Shown here: piece by piece, positions 1 to 7,947 of the stretch
Layout of the letters: the number at the start of each line of letters is the position of its first letter
Numbering within the stretch: position 1 is the stretch's first letter
Notes under the pieces: model-generated
Told to the model about the DNA's origin: nothing
The model's input: the letters and a program-made list of their open reading frames with translations, nothing else
Databases searched by the model: none
Made by a program: the position numbers and the translations under genes
Source of the DNA: Cyclobacteriaceae bacterium
Lineage (GTDB): Bacteria > Bacteroidota > Bacteroidia > Cytophagales > Cyclobacteriaceae
Reading direction: 5' to 3'
Assembly: GCA_026129485.1 (NCBI GenBank)
Contig: JAHCHY010000028.1
Location: forward strand, 1 to 33,248
Length of the DNA: 33,248 nucleotides

Positions 1-693
1 ACATACGATAACTGGGGCGCATTGGTGAACCCCATATTCGACAGCCGGACAATTGTGAATGAGCTGCAAAGTGTGTATGGCTTTAAAACCGAGTTAATAG
101 AAAACGCCACCCAAGACCAGGTGCTTGTAAAATTGCGGGAGTATGCGGAAAAGCAATATGGAGAGCTGGACCAGTTGTTTGTTTTCTTTGCAGGTCATGG
201 CTTTTACGATGAAACGTTCAAGGAAGGTTTTGTGGTAACAAAAGAATCCCTTCCGTCCGATCCCGGCAGAGGCTCCTACCTGGCGCACAGCCGCATCCGG
301 TCGGCTATTGTAAACAACCCGTGCAAGCACGTGTTCCTGGCGATGGACGTTTGCTTTGGCGGAACGATTGACCAGGAAGCAGCCCACCGGAACATAGAAG
401 ATGAAGTTTATGGCGAGCCTTCTCAATCAGAAATTATCATCCGCAAGCTCCAGTTCAAAACCCGCAAGTACCTGACCAGCGGTGGCAAAGAATACGTATC
501 GGACGGTATTCCGGGCAAGCACTCTCCTTTTGCAAAGCAATTTATTGCCGCGCTGAAATCGAGAGGCGGAAATGACGGCATACTTACCCTGAGCGAGCTG
601 ACTACGTTTGTAGAAACCTTAAAAACAGCGCCCCAGTTTGGGAAGTTCGGATCCGACCAGACAGGAAGTGATTTCCTGTTTATTGTGAAATGA
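1..693 (+). CDS. Caspase-like (peptidase C14) protein, C-terminal part, cut by left window edge
   Basis: The frame is open from base 1, so the true start lies outside the window. A TTG at 22 is only an internal codon. The visible 230 residues cover nearly a whole caspase-fold domain. The N-terminal YDNWGALVNP resembles the usual opening of C14 domains. The catalytic His sits in FFAGHG (codon 196-198) and the catalytic Cys in AMDVCFGG (codon 352-354). The stretch SGGKEYVSDG followed by HSPFAKQF is typical of the end of bacterial metacaspase-like domains. The family consists of cysteine peptidases that usually cleave after Arg/Lys or Asp; the specificity here is unknown. Only a few dozen residues follow the domain, so any partner domains (TPR, WD40, sensor or effector) must lie upstream of the window. 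The gene ends in a convergent arrangement with the ald operon. Confidence 0.85.
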   Translation, partial: TYDNWGALVNPIFDSRTIVNELQSVYGFKTELIENATQDQVLVKLREYAEKQYGELDQLFVFFAGHGFYDETFKEGFVVTKESLPSDPGRGSYLAHSRIRSAIVNNPCKHVFLAMDVCFGGTIDQEAAHRNIEDEVYGEPSQSEIIIRKLQFKTRKYLTSGGKEYVSDGIPGKHSPFAKQFIAALKSRGGNDGILTLSELTTFVETLKTAPQFGKFGSDQTGSDFLFIVK

Positions 694-702
694 TCGTTTG
701 CT

Positions 703-741
703 AATAAACCTATAAGGTTTTAAAAATCTTATAGGTTTATT
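703..741. terminator. Inverted repeat between convergent caspase and ald genes, probable bidirectional terminator
   Basis: A perfect 14 bp inverted repeat pairs AATAAACCTATAAG (703-716) with its complement at 728-741, around an 11-base AT-rich loop. It lies 9 bases after the caspase stop, and its right arm includes part of the ald stop codon on the other strand. The stem is AT-rich and there is no long T tract, so termination strength is uncertain. Confidence 0.6.
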
Positions 742-1963
742 AAACCCTTGCTGCCAGCAGCAGCTCGATATTCTTAAACTTCATTCCGAATTTACGCGCC
801 ACCGACTCGTTGGTAAGCGAACCTTTGTAGGTATAAACTCCTTTCATAAACCATTTGTGCATAAAAATCATTTCTTCTATCCCGCCTTCTTCGGCAGCAC
901 GCAGGATAGTCGGTGTAAAAATATTGCTCAATGCGGTTGTAGCCGTAGTAGCCACACGCGATGCCACATTCGGCACACAATAATGAATAATATCATGCTT
1001 GCGGAATACCGGGCGATTAAGCGTAGTGGTTTCCGATGTTTCAATGCATCCGCCCTGGTCAATGCTCAAATCAATAATTAATGAATCAGGCTTCATTTGC
1101 TTCACCATCTCTTCTGAAACCACATGACGCACTTTGCCTTTCTCGGCCCGCAACGCGCCAATCACCACATCGGCATTCTGTAAGCTTTCACCCAGCGTAA
1201 CGGTATCTATGGTCGAGGTATAAAACTGGTGGCCCAGCGTGTGCTTGATCCTGCGCAGCTTATATAAATGGTTGTCGAACACCTGTATCTCTGCACCCAG
1301 GCTCAACGCTGCACGCGCTGCATACTCGGCCACAGTTCCGGCACCAATAATCACCACTTTGGTTGGCGGCACTCCGGTAATACCTCCCAGTATAATTCCT
1401 TTTCCTTTGTTAACTGTGCTGAGGTACTCCGCTGCAATCAGCATAACGGTGCTTCCGGCAATTTCACTCATGGCCCGTACAATGGGCATGCCGCCTACTT
1501 TATCCTCAATAAACTCGTAGGCCATAGCTGTAACACGTTTTTTCAATAGTGTATGGATACACTCCTGCTTCAGATTTCCCATCTGCAATGCTGATATCAG
1601 CGTCTGCCCGGGCCGGAAGTACTCCAGCTCATCCAGGGTGGGTGGCTCAATCTTCAGAATAAAATCGGCTTTGTAAACTTCCTCTACGGAATAAACAATT
1701 TTAGCACCGGCTTCGCTGTATTGTTTGTCCGAAAATTTTGAACCCTCACCGGCCATGGTTTCTACCCAAACTTCATGGCCGTTGTTTACCAGTAACGCTA
1801 CTGCATCCGGTGTCAGGCTAATCCGGTTCTCCTGTAAGGAAACTTCACGCGGCAAACCAATAAAGAACGAACGCTTTGATTTTTTCACCGGCATTAATTC
1901 TTCCTGCGGATACAACCCGGACTTGACAAGAGCCTCAAAACCGGTTTTCTTTTTTTCACTCAT
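740..1963 (-). CDS. ald: Alanine dehydrogenase-like NAD-dependent oxidoreductase
   Basis: The 407-residue protein matches the AlaDH/PNT family along its length: an N-terminal AlaDH_PNT domain (about residues 32-165), then a Rossmann NAD domain with VVIIGAGTVAEYAA (about 203-216), and the signature DLSIDQGG (298-305). Alanine dehydrogenase interconverts L-alanine and pyruvate plus ammonia. By alignment from memory with the Mycobacterium tuberculosis enzyme, Arg47, Lys104 and Asp302 match substrate and catalytic residues, but the position of catalytic His96 is Gln127 (ISALQMGN). The first 30 or so residues are an extension. The start codon overlaps the tsaE stop by 4 bases (ATGA), so the gene is the last of a porX-tsaE-ald operon. 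The family is clear, but actual alanine dehydrogenase activity is less certain because of the missing His. Confidence 0.85.
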   Translation of the reverse strand: MSEKKKTGFEALVKSGLYPQEELMPVKKSKRSFFIGLPREVSLQENRISLTPDAVALLVNNGHEVWVETMAGEGSKFSDKQYSEAGAKIVYSVEEVYKADFILKIEPPTLDELEYFRPGQTLISALQMGNLKQECIHTLLKKRVTAMAYEFIEDKVGGMPIVRAMSEIAGSTVMLIAAEYLSTVNKGKGIILGGITGVPPTKVVIIGAGTVAEYAARAALSLGAEIQVFDNHLYKLRRIKHTLGHQFYTSTIDTVTLGESLQNADVVIGALRAEKGKVRHVVSEEMVKQMKPDSLIIDLSIDQGGCIETSETTTLNRPVFRKHDIIHYCVPNVASRVATTATTALSNIFTPTILRAAEEGGIEEMIFMHKWFMKGVYTYKGSLTNESVARKFGMKFKNIELLLAARV

Positions 1964-2397
1964 GGTTGCGTGCGAAAGTAAATCTCTCTTGTATGTTCAT
2001 TAACCGTTTCAATCCGGACTTCAAAACGCGCTGGCGGTAAAAACGCACTTGCTTTTTCGGCCCATTCAATCAAACACAAATTACCGGAAGCCAGGTACTC
2101 TTCAAATCCCAGGTCAAGCGCTTCGGTGTCTTGCTTTAACCTGTAAAAATCGAAGTGGTACACAATCTTTTTTCCCCGCCCGTATTCATTCACAATGGAA
2201 AACGTAGGGCTGGTAACCACATCATCAAGCCCCAACTGCTTTACCAGGGTTTTTACCAAAGTAGTTTTTCCACTGCCCATTTCGCCCTGCAACAGCCAAA
2301 CCTTATGTTCTTTTGCCTGCCGCAGCAATTCACCGGCTATCCCAGGCAAACCTGAAAGCGTTACCGGCCCATTGCACTTTACCCAATCGTCAGGCAT
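1960..2397 (-). CDS. tsaE: tRNA threonylcarbamoyladenosine biosynthesis ATPase TsaE
   Basis: This 145-residue P-loop protein has the usual TsaE length. It shows Walker A GEMGSGKT (38-45), the SPTFSIVNEY switch region (about 63-72), HFDFYRL (about 81-87) and the late LCLIEWAEK motif. TsaE works with TsaB and TsaD in making the t6A modification next to the anticodon of ANN-decoding tRNAs; its ATPase resets the complex. It overlaps porX upstream by 8 bases and ald downstream by 4 bases, which points to translational coupling. tsaB, tsaC and tsaD are not in the window. Confidence 0.95.
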   Translation of the reverse strand: MPDDWVKCNGPVTLSGLPGIAGELLRQAKEHKVWLLQGEMGSGKTTLVKTLVKQLGLDDVVTSPTFSIVNEYGRGKKIVYHFDFYRLKQDTEALDLGFEEYLASGNLCLIEWAEKASAFLPPARFEVRIETVNEHTREIYFRTQP

Positions 2398-3949
2398 TTT
2401 TCGAAGTTAGCAAAATATATGGAATGATGATTTCTTCGAGGCTTACCCCACCATGCTGAAAGGTATCCTTATAAAAATTAACGTAGTAGTTATAGTTGTT
2501 CGGGTAGGCAAAGAACTGGTCTTCTATAGCAAACACGTAAGCGGTAGAAACGTTGGTTTTGGGAAGAAAGAACCGCTCGGGCCTGGCTGCCTCAAATACC
2601 TTATCACCTTCAAAGCCCAGGTTCTTGCCCTGCTTGTAGCGCAGGTTGGTATTCACACTTCTGTCGCCTACAATTTTGAAAGGCCGTTTTACACGCACAG
2701 TTCCATGATCAGTGGTAATGATCAGTTTGGCTTTCTTCTCCGAGATCTTTCTTAAAATCTCGAACAAAGGCGAGTGCATAAACCACGACTTTGTAATAGA
2801 CCGGTAGGCAGCCTCATCGGGTGCAAGCTCCCGGATCATGGCCATATCGGTACGCGCATGCGAAAGCATATCCACGAAATTATAAACGATCACATTCAGG
2901 TCGTTATGAAAAAGGTTGTTGACAGAATCAGCCAGGTCGCGGCCTTCTTCTAATTTTTTAATCTTGTTGTATGAGAATTTAATATTGAGGTTATTCTTGC
3001 GAACCTGCTTGGCCAGGAAGTCATCCTCAAAATTGTTTTTGGATTCATCCTCATCTTCGCCTACCCAAAGATCGGGATGGGTCTTGGCCATTTCGGAAGG
3101 CATGAGGCCGGAGAAAATGGCATTACGGGCATAGGCAGTGGTGGTTGGAAGAATAGAATAATACGATTCTTCCTGCTCGATATTAAAATATTCATTTAAC
3201 AGGGGTTCAATGGTTTTCCATTGATCCCATCGCAGGTTATCAATCAACACAAAGAAACAAGGCGTGCCACTCTTCAGCTCCGGGAATACCTTCTTCTTCA
3301 TGAGCTGATGCGAAAGCAATGGCTTATCAACATTCGGGTTGTTGAGCCAGTTCTCATAATTGCGTTTTATAAACCTGCAAAAATTTACATTGGCCTCTAC
3401 CTTCTGCATCTCCAGCACTTCGGCCATATCCCGGTTGTCCGCCTCTTCCATCTGTAATTCCCAAAACACAAGCTTCTTATAGATGTCGGCCCACTGCTCA
3501 TGGTTCATGTCATCCAGGAAAGCCATGCTTATTTTTCTGAACTCCTGCTGGTAATTAAGATTGGTCTTTTCAATAACCAGCCGCTTGTTATCCAGGATTT
3601 TTTTAATAGCCAGCAGTATCTGGCTGGGGTTTATCGGCTTGATCAGGTAATCATCAATCTTGGCTCCAATTGCCTCTTCCATAATCTGCTCTTCTTCGTT
3701 TTTGGTGATCATGACCACCGGCAGGTTGGGTTTGTTATTTTTGATTTGAGTAAGCGCTTCCAGGCCCGACATGCCCGGCATGTGCTCATCCAGGAAAACC
3801 ACATCAAAATGCCGCTCTTCGCTCAGCTCAATCGCTTCGGCTCCATTGTTTACCGGGGTAATATCGTAACCGCGCTGCTGCAGAAACAAAATATGCGGTT
3901 TGAGTAAATCAATCTCATCGTCTGCCCACAAAATGCTATATCTTTGCAT
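2390..3949 (-). CDS. porX: PorX-type response regulator with C-terminal PglZ (alkaline phosphatase-fold) domain
   Basis: Residues 1-120 form a receiver domain with acidic pocket Asp10/Asp11, phospho-acceptor Asp54 (FLDEHMPG), Thr82 and Lys104. The rest is a PglZ domain of the alkaline phosphatase superfamily. I can place a full set of likely metal or nucleophile residues: Asp237, Thr270/Thr271, Asp360, His364, Asp414, His415 and His499. PorX of Porphyromonas gingivalis, with kinase PorY, controls the type IX secretion system, and its PglZ domain is reported to be a phosphodiesterase acting on oligonucleotides. Here the gene heads an operon with tsaE and ald. No porY or T9SS structural gene is in the window, so a T9SS role is inferred from family. 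The ATG at 3949-3947 fits the receiver N-terminus. Confidence 0.9.
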   Translation of the reverse strand: MQRYSILWADDEIDLLKPHILFLQQRGYDITPVNNGAEAIELSEERHFDVVFLDEHMPGMSGLEALTQIKNNKPNLPVVMITKNEEEQIMEEAIGAKIDDYLIKPINPSQILLAIKKILDNKRLVIEKTNLNYQQEFRKISMAFLDDMNHEQWADIYKKLVFWELQMEEADNRDMAEVLEMQKVEANVNFCRFIKRNYENWLNNPNVDKPLLSHQLMKKKVFPELKSGTPCFFVLIDNLRWDQWKTIEPLLNEYFNIEQEESYYSILPTTTAYARNAIFSGLMPSEMAKTHPDLWVGEDEDESKNNFEDDFLAKQVRKNNLNIKFSYNKIKKLEEGRDLADSVNNLFHNDLNVIVYNFVDMLSHARTDMAMIRELAPDEAAYRSITKSWFMHSPLFEILRKISEKKAKLIITTDHGTVRVKRPFKIVGDRSVNTNLRYKQGKNLGFEGDKVFEAARPERFFLPKTNVSTAYVFAIEDQFFAYPNNYNYYVNFYKDTFQHGGVSLEEIIIPYILLTSKNA

Positions 3950-4005
3950 GAGTCAATTTTAGAAACTTCTAAGTTAAAGGATATAAATCAATCTAAGGCT
4001 GCTAC

Positions 4006-5235
4006 TTGAACAAAAAGAAAATCATTAACGATCCCGTTTACGGTTTTATCGCTATACCGGGCGATTTGATTTATGATCTGATTCAACACCCGTACTTTCA
4101 GCGACTTCGTTATATTAAACAATTAGGGCTAAGCGATCTGGTTTACCCGGGAGCTTTACACACGCGGTTCCATCACGCACTGGGCGCCATGCACCTGATG
4201 GGCCGGGTAATAAAAGCCCTGCAACAGAAAGGTGTTGAGATTTCGGAGGCTGAAGCCGAGGCTGCACAGATTGCCATTTTGCTGCACGACATCGGGCACG
4301 GACCTTTTTCGCATGCGCTGGAAGAAACGTTACTGAAAGAAGTGAAGCACGAAAGCATCTCGTACCTGTTTATGCGGGAATTAAACACCCGCTTCAACGG
4401 GGCGCTTGATCTTGCTCTCCAGCTTTTCCGAAACAGCTATCCCCGAAAATTTTTTCACCAGCTCATCAGCAGCCAGTTGGATATTGACCGGTTGGATTAC
4501 CTGGCCCGCGACAGTTTTTTTACCGGGGTAATGGAAGGTACGATTGGTGTAGACCGTATTGTGGCTATGCTGCATGTGCATAACGACCAGCTGGTGGTGG
4601 AAGAAAAGGGGATTTACAGCATCGAAAATTTTTTGCATGCACGCAGACTGATGTACTGGCAGGTTTACCTGCACAAAACTGCCTTAAGTGCCGAGCGCAT
4701 GCTGGTGAATATTATCAGGAGAGCGCAATACCTGCTGCAGGCAGGCGAAAGTCTGCCGGCCAGCGATGCGCTTACCTCTCTGCTCCGGAAAGATTATCGC
4801 ATGGAAGACTTTACACAGGATAAGGAATTACTGGATCTGTTTGGCCAGTTAGACGATCACGATATATGGGGTGCAATCAAATTATGGCGTAATCATCCTG
4901 ATGCCATACTTTCCGGTCTGTGTAACCGGTTATTGCAGCGCGAGCTGTTCCAGATTGTGCTTTCCAGCGAACCTATCCGTAAAAGCGAGGTAGAGAAAGT
5001 GCGCCAGGAGATCAGGCAGGTATATGGTATTCTCCAAAAAGATACGCAATACCTGTATTCGTATGGAACGGTAAGTAACGAAGCGTATGTTTCCGGTGGC
5101 AAGTCGATAAACATTCTTACGCGCAATGGCGAAGTGCTGGACATTGCCCATGCTTCTGATTTACCCAGCATTAAGGCAATCAGCAAAATCGTGGAAAAAA
5201 GCTATTTATGCTGGCCTAAAAACATATCTTTGTAG
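4006..5235 (+). CDS. HD-domain phosphohydrolase (dGTPase/SAMHD1-like family, COG1078 type)
   Basis: The 409-residue protein has an N-terminal HD domain. Metal-binding residues are visible as HTRFHHALGAMH (His56 or so), ILLHDIGHGPFSH (His94-Asp95) and DIDRLDYLARDSFF (Asp near 161). The spacing and the opening motif DPVYGFI match bacterial proteins related to dNTP triphosphohydrolases, which cleave dNTPs to nucleoside and triphosphate; the substrate here is unknown. Translation most likely starts at TTG 4006, because an in-frame stop at 3994-3996 leaves no ATG or GTG upstream. It diverges from porX with a 56-base gap and ends 12 bases before a palindromic element. Confidence 0.85.
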   Translation: MNKKKIINDPVYGFIAIPGDLIYDLIQHPYFQRLRYIKQLGLSDLVYPGALHTRFHHALGAMHLMGRVIKALQQKGVEISEAEAEAAQIAILLHDIGHGPFSHALEETLLKEVKHESISYLFMRELNTRFNGALDLALQLFRNSYPRKFFHQLISSQLDIDRLDYLARDSFFTGVMEGTIGVDRIVAMLHVHNDQLVVEEKGIYSIENFLHARRLMYWQVYLHKTALSAERMLVNIIRRAQYLLQAGESLPASDALTSLLRKDYRMEDFTQDKELLDLFGQLDDHDIWGAIKLWRNHPDAILSGLCNRLLQRELFQIVLSSEPIRKSEVEKVRQEIRQVYGILQKDTQYLYSYGTVSNEAYVSGGKSINILTRNGEVLDIAHASDLPSIKAISKIVEKSYLCWPKNISL

Positions 5236-5247
5236 AGGGCTTACATC

Positions 5248-5372
5248 CTGATGTGATGCAAAACGGTTAGGATAGTTGTCAGTCTGAGCCTGTCGAAGAC
5301 TATCTCTGTACGGAAAACAGGTTTCGACAGGCTCAACCCGGCACCTTGGTTATTAGTTTTGCATCACATCAG
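5248..5372. repeat. 125 bp concentric palindromic element (REP or MITE-like)
   Basis: The outer arms CTGATGTGATGCAAAAC (5248-5264) and its exact complement (5356-5372) are 17 bp perfect inverted repeats. Inside lies a second perfect pair, TGAGCCTGTCGAA (5285-5297) and its complement (5323-5335). Both pairs share the same centre, base 5310, and the unpaired flanks between them are both exactly 20 bases, so the whole element could fold as one long hairpin or cruciform. From memory, the inner core resembles a palindrome repeated in many bacterial genomes; this was not checked. No second copy was seen in the window. It fills most of the gap between the HD gene and lpxD. There is no U tract, so it is not a classic terminator. 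Confidence 0.8.
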
Positions 5373-5417
5373 TTACATCTTCAAACATAGAACTGTTCGT
5401 AACAAGCAAATCAATTT

Positions 5418-6488
5418 ATGGAGTTTAGCATAGCGCAAATCGCAACCATGCTGGGCGGAGAAGTGAAGGGTGATGCATCGGGTAAAATTTCGATGCTCGC
5501 AAAAATTCAGGATGCCAAACAAGGACAGGTTGCCTTTCTCTCCAATCCGAAATACGAGCAATTTATTTATACCACGCAGGCCAGTGCCGTTATCGTAAAA
5601 AAAGATTTCCAGCCCAGGAAGAAGCTTAATACTGCACTTATTCTCGTGGATGATCCCTACTCCAGCTTTACTACTTTACTGGAAGAGTATCATAAGCTGG
5701 TTTCGTTTCAAAAGAGTGGCATCGAGCAACCATCCTACCAAAGCGAGTCTGCATCGGTCGGAAAAAACATTTACCGGGGCGCCTTCTCCTACATCGGCAA
5801 CCAGGTTAAGGTTGGAGATAATGTAAAAATTTACCCGCATGTATTTATTGGCGATAACACGATTATCGGCAACAATACCATCCTGCATCCCAACGTAAAA
5901 ATCTATGCCGACACACACATTGGACATAATTGTGTGATTCATGCAGGCACTGTAATTGGCAGCGATGGCTTTGGGTTCGCTCCGCAAGGCGATGGAACAT
6001 ACAAAACCATTCCGCAATTAGGCAATGTGTTGATCGAAGATAACGTAACTATCGGGGCCAACACGGTAATTGATTGCGCCACCATGTTTGGCGATTCCAC
6101 CATCATCCGCTCCGGGGTTAAGCTGGACAATCTTATCCAGGTTGCGCATAATGTAGAGGTAGGAAAAAACACCGTAATAGCCGCGCAGGCAGGCATCTCG
6201 GGCTCTACCAAAGTAGGTGAAAACGCCATGATTGCCGGCCAGGTAGGCATTGCAGGCCACCTCGTAATCGCTAACCGTACGCAAATCGGGGCGCAGGCAG
6301 GCATCTCGAAATCAGTAAAAGACGAAGGACAGCAGATCCTGGGCTACCCGGCCTTTGATATTAAGGACTATTTCCGCTCATACGCGGTTTTTAAGCGATT
6401 ACCAGAGCTTAACGACCGCTTGAGGGAACTGGAAAAGAAAATAGGTGCGCTTACGCCAACGGAAGCCGCTTCCGGCAACGACCAATGA
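5418..6488 (+). CDS. lpxD: UDP-3-O-(3-hydroxyacyl)glucosamine N-acyltransferase LpxD
   Basis: LpxD adds the second 3-hydroxyacyl chain, from acyl-ACP, to the 2-amino group of UDP-3-O-acyl-glucosamine in lipid A synthesis. The 356-residue protein has the N-terminal LpxD uridine-binding domain (about 1-100), then a left-handed beta helix of many hexapeptide repeats (IGDNTI, IGNNTI, IGANTV and others, about 113-320). His244 in LIQVAHNVEVG corresponds to the catalytic His of the Escherichia coli enzyme. A C-terminal helical tail (PELNDRLRELEKKI) is typical. It is the first gene of the lipid A cluster on this strand, 58 bases before lpxC-fabZ. Confidence 0.96.
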   Translation: MEFSIAQIATMLGGEVKGDASGKISMLAKIQDAKQGQVAFLSNPKYEQFIYTTQASAVIVKKDFQPRKKLNTALILVDDPYSSFTTLLEEYHKLVSFQKSGIEQPSYQSESASVGKNIYRGAFSYIGNQVKVGDNVKIYPHVFIGDNTIIGNNTILHPNVKIYADTHIGHNCVIHAGTVIGSDGFGFAPQGDGTYKTIPQLGNVLIEDNVTIGANTVIDCATMFGDSTIIRSGVKLDNLIQVAHNVEVGKNTVIAAQAGISGSTKVGENAMIAGQVGIAGHLVIANRTQIGAQAGISKSVKDEGQQILGYPAFDIKDYFRSYAVFKRLPELNDRLRELEKKIGALTPTEAASGNDQ

Positions 6489-6500
6489 ACCCGGCCTTAG

Positions 6501-6532
6501 TTTGGTTATGGGTGCCTAACGCTTTAAATTTG
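6501..6532 (+). promoter_or_regulatory. Bacteroidota-type promoter upstream of lpxC-fabZ
   Basis: TTTG at 6501-6504 is followed after 20 bases by TAAATTTG at 6525-6532, a full match to the Bacteroidota -33/-7 consensus (TTTG, TAnnTTTG) with standard spacing. The start codon is at 6547, giving a leader of only a few bases. This suggests that lpxC-fabZ can be transcribed separately from lpxD. Confidence 0.7.
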
Positions 6533-6546
6533 CGCACTTTTAGGCT

Positions 6547-7947
6547 ATGAGGTTAAATCACAAGCAGCAGACTATCAGGAAGTCCGTAACCCTTTCCGGG
6601 GTAGGCTTACACACAGGGGTGCAAACCAACATGACTTTCCTGCCGGCAAAACCCAATCACGGAATAAAATTCCAGCGGATTGATTTACCCGGCATGCCCA
6701 TAATTGACGCGGACTGCGACCGGGTGGTGGATGTATCGCGCGGAACAACCATTGAACAAAGTGGCGCACGGGTAAGCACCATCGAACATACGCTTGCTGC
6801 TTTGGTAGGGCTTGAAATTGACAACGTCCTGATCCAACTGGATGGCCCCGAAGCTCCCATTATGGACGGCAGCTCCATCCAGTTTGTAAATGTTTTAAAG
6901 GAAGCAGAAACCGAAGAACAAAATGCGCTGCGCGATTTTTACGAAGTACAGGATAGTATCTTCTACCGCGAAACGGCCCGCAATGTAGAGATTGCAGCGC
7001 TGCCTTTGGATGATTACCGGGTAACGGTAATGATCGACTATAACTCACCGGTATTGGGAAGCCAGCACGCTTCAATAACGAATATCCGGCAGTTTGAAAA
7101 AGAAATTGCTTCATGCCGCACGTTCTGTTTTTTGCACGAGCTGGAGATGTTGTATAAAAACAACCTGATCCGCGGTGGCGACCTGAACAATGCTATCGTA
7201 ATTGTGGATCGTGTAGTTGAAAATCATGAGCTGGAAAACATTGCTAAAATGCTGGGTAAACCCCGTGTTGAGGTAAAGAAAGAAGGTATTCTCAATAACA
7301 TCGAGCTTCGTTACAACAACGAACCCGCACGCCACAAGCTGCTGGACATAATCGGGGACCTGGCTTTAGCCGGAAGGCCATTAAAAGCGCAGATCCTGGC
7401 TGCGCGCCCGGGCCATGCCGCTAACGTAGCGTTTGCCCGTAAGCTTAAAAAGCTCATGCAGGAAGACGATAAGAAAGGCCGTCCTAAATACAACCCAAGT
7501 CTTCCCCCGGTAATGGATATCAATAAAATTACCAGCACGCTTCCACACCGGTACCCGTTTTTGCTTATTGATAAAGTAATCTACTTGGATAGCGAAACTG
7601 TGGCTTGTGTAAAGAACGTAACCTTTAATGAGCCCTTCTTTCAAGGACACTTTCCCGGTAACCCGGTTATGCCCGGTGTTTTACAGGTAGAAGCTATGGT
7701 GCAAACCGGTGGCATCCTGGTGCTCAATACCGTACCCGATCCTGAAAATTACTGGACGTATTTTCTGGGCATTGAAAACTTCCGTTTCAGGAAAATGGTG
7801 TTGCCCGGAGATACCCTTGTTATCCAGTGCGATTTGATTGCACCCATTAAAAGAGGCATTGCCAAAATGTACGGACGGGGCTACGTAGGCAACAGTTTGG
7901 TTTGTGAAGGCTCCATGACAGCCAGCATTGTTAGAAAAGATTCATGA
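6547..7947 (+). CDS. lpxC/fabZ: Bifunctional UDP-3-O-acyl-N-acetylglucosamine deacetylase / 3-hydroxyacyl-ACP dehydratase (LpxC-FabZ)
   Basis: This is the LpxC-FabZ fusion typical of Bacteroidota. Residues 1-305 are LpxC, a zinc deacetylase that performs the committed step of lipid A synthesis. Zinc ligands are His81 (STIEHTLAAL), His263 and Asp267 (RHKLLDIIGD), with catalytic His290 (RPGHAANV). Residues 320-466 are FabZ, the hot-dog-fold dehydratase of fatty acid elongation: PHRYPFLLIDK, then GHFPGNPVMPGVLQVEAM with catalytic His368 and Glu382. The two activities compete for the same 3-hydroxyacyl-ACP pool, so the fusion links them at fixed stoichiometry. The stop overlaps the lpxA start by 4 bases (ATGA). 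Confidence 0.97.
   Translation: MRLNHKQQTIRKSVTLSGVGLHTGVQTNMTFLPAKPNHGIKFQRIDLPGMPIIDADCDRVVDVSRGTTIEQSGARVSTIEHTLAALVGLEIDNVLIQLDGPEAPIMDGSSIQFVNVLKEAETEEQNALRDFYEVQDSIFYRETARNVEIAALPLDDYRVTVMIDYNSPVLGSQHASITNIRQFEKEIASCRTFCFLHELEMLYKNNLIRGGDLNNAIVIVDRVVENHELENIAKMLGKPRVEVKKEGILNNIELRYNNEPARHKLLDIIGDLALAGRPLKAQILAARPGHAANVAFARKLKKLMQEDDKKGRPKYNPSLPPVMDINKITSTLPHRYPFLLIDKVIYLDSETVACVKNVTFNEPFFQGHFPGNPVMPGVLQVEAMVQTGGILVLNTVPDPENYWTYFLGIENFRFRKMVLPGDTLVIQCDLIAPIKRGIAKMYGRGYVGNSLVCEGSMTASIVRKDS

Noticed and set aside
5354-5361. TAGTTTTG inside the palindrome, upstream of lpxD
   Set aside because: No TTG at 19-21 bases upstream; probably only part of the repeat arm.
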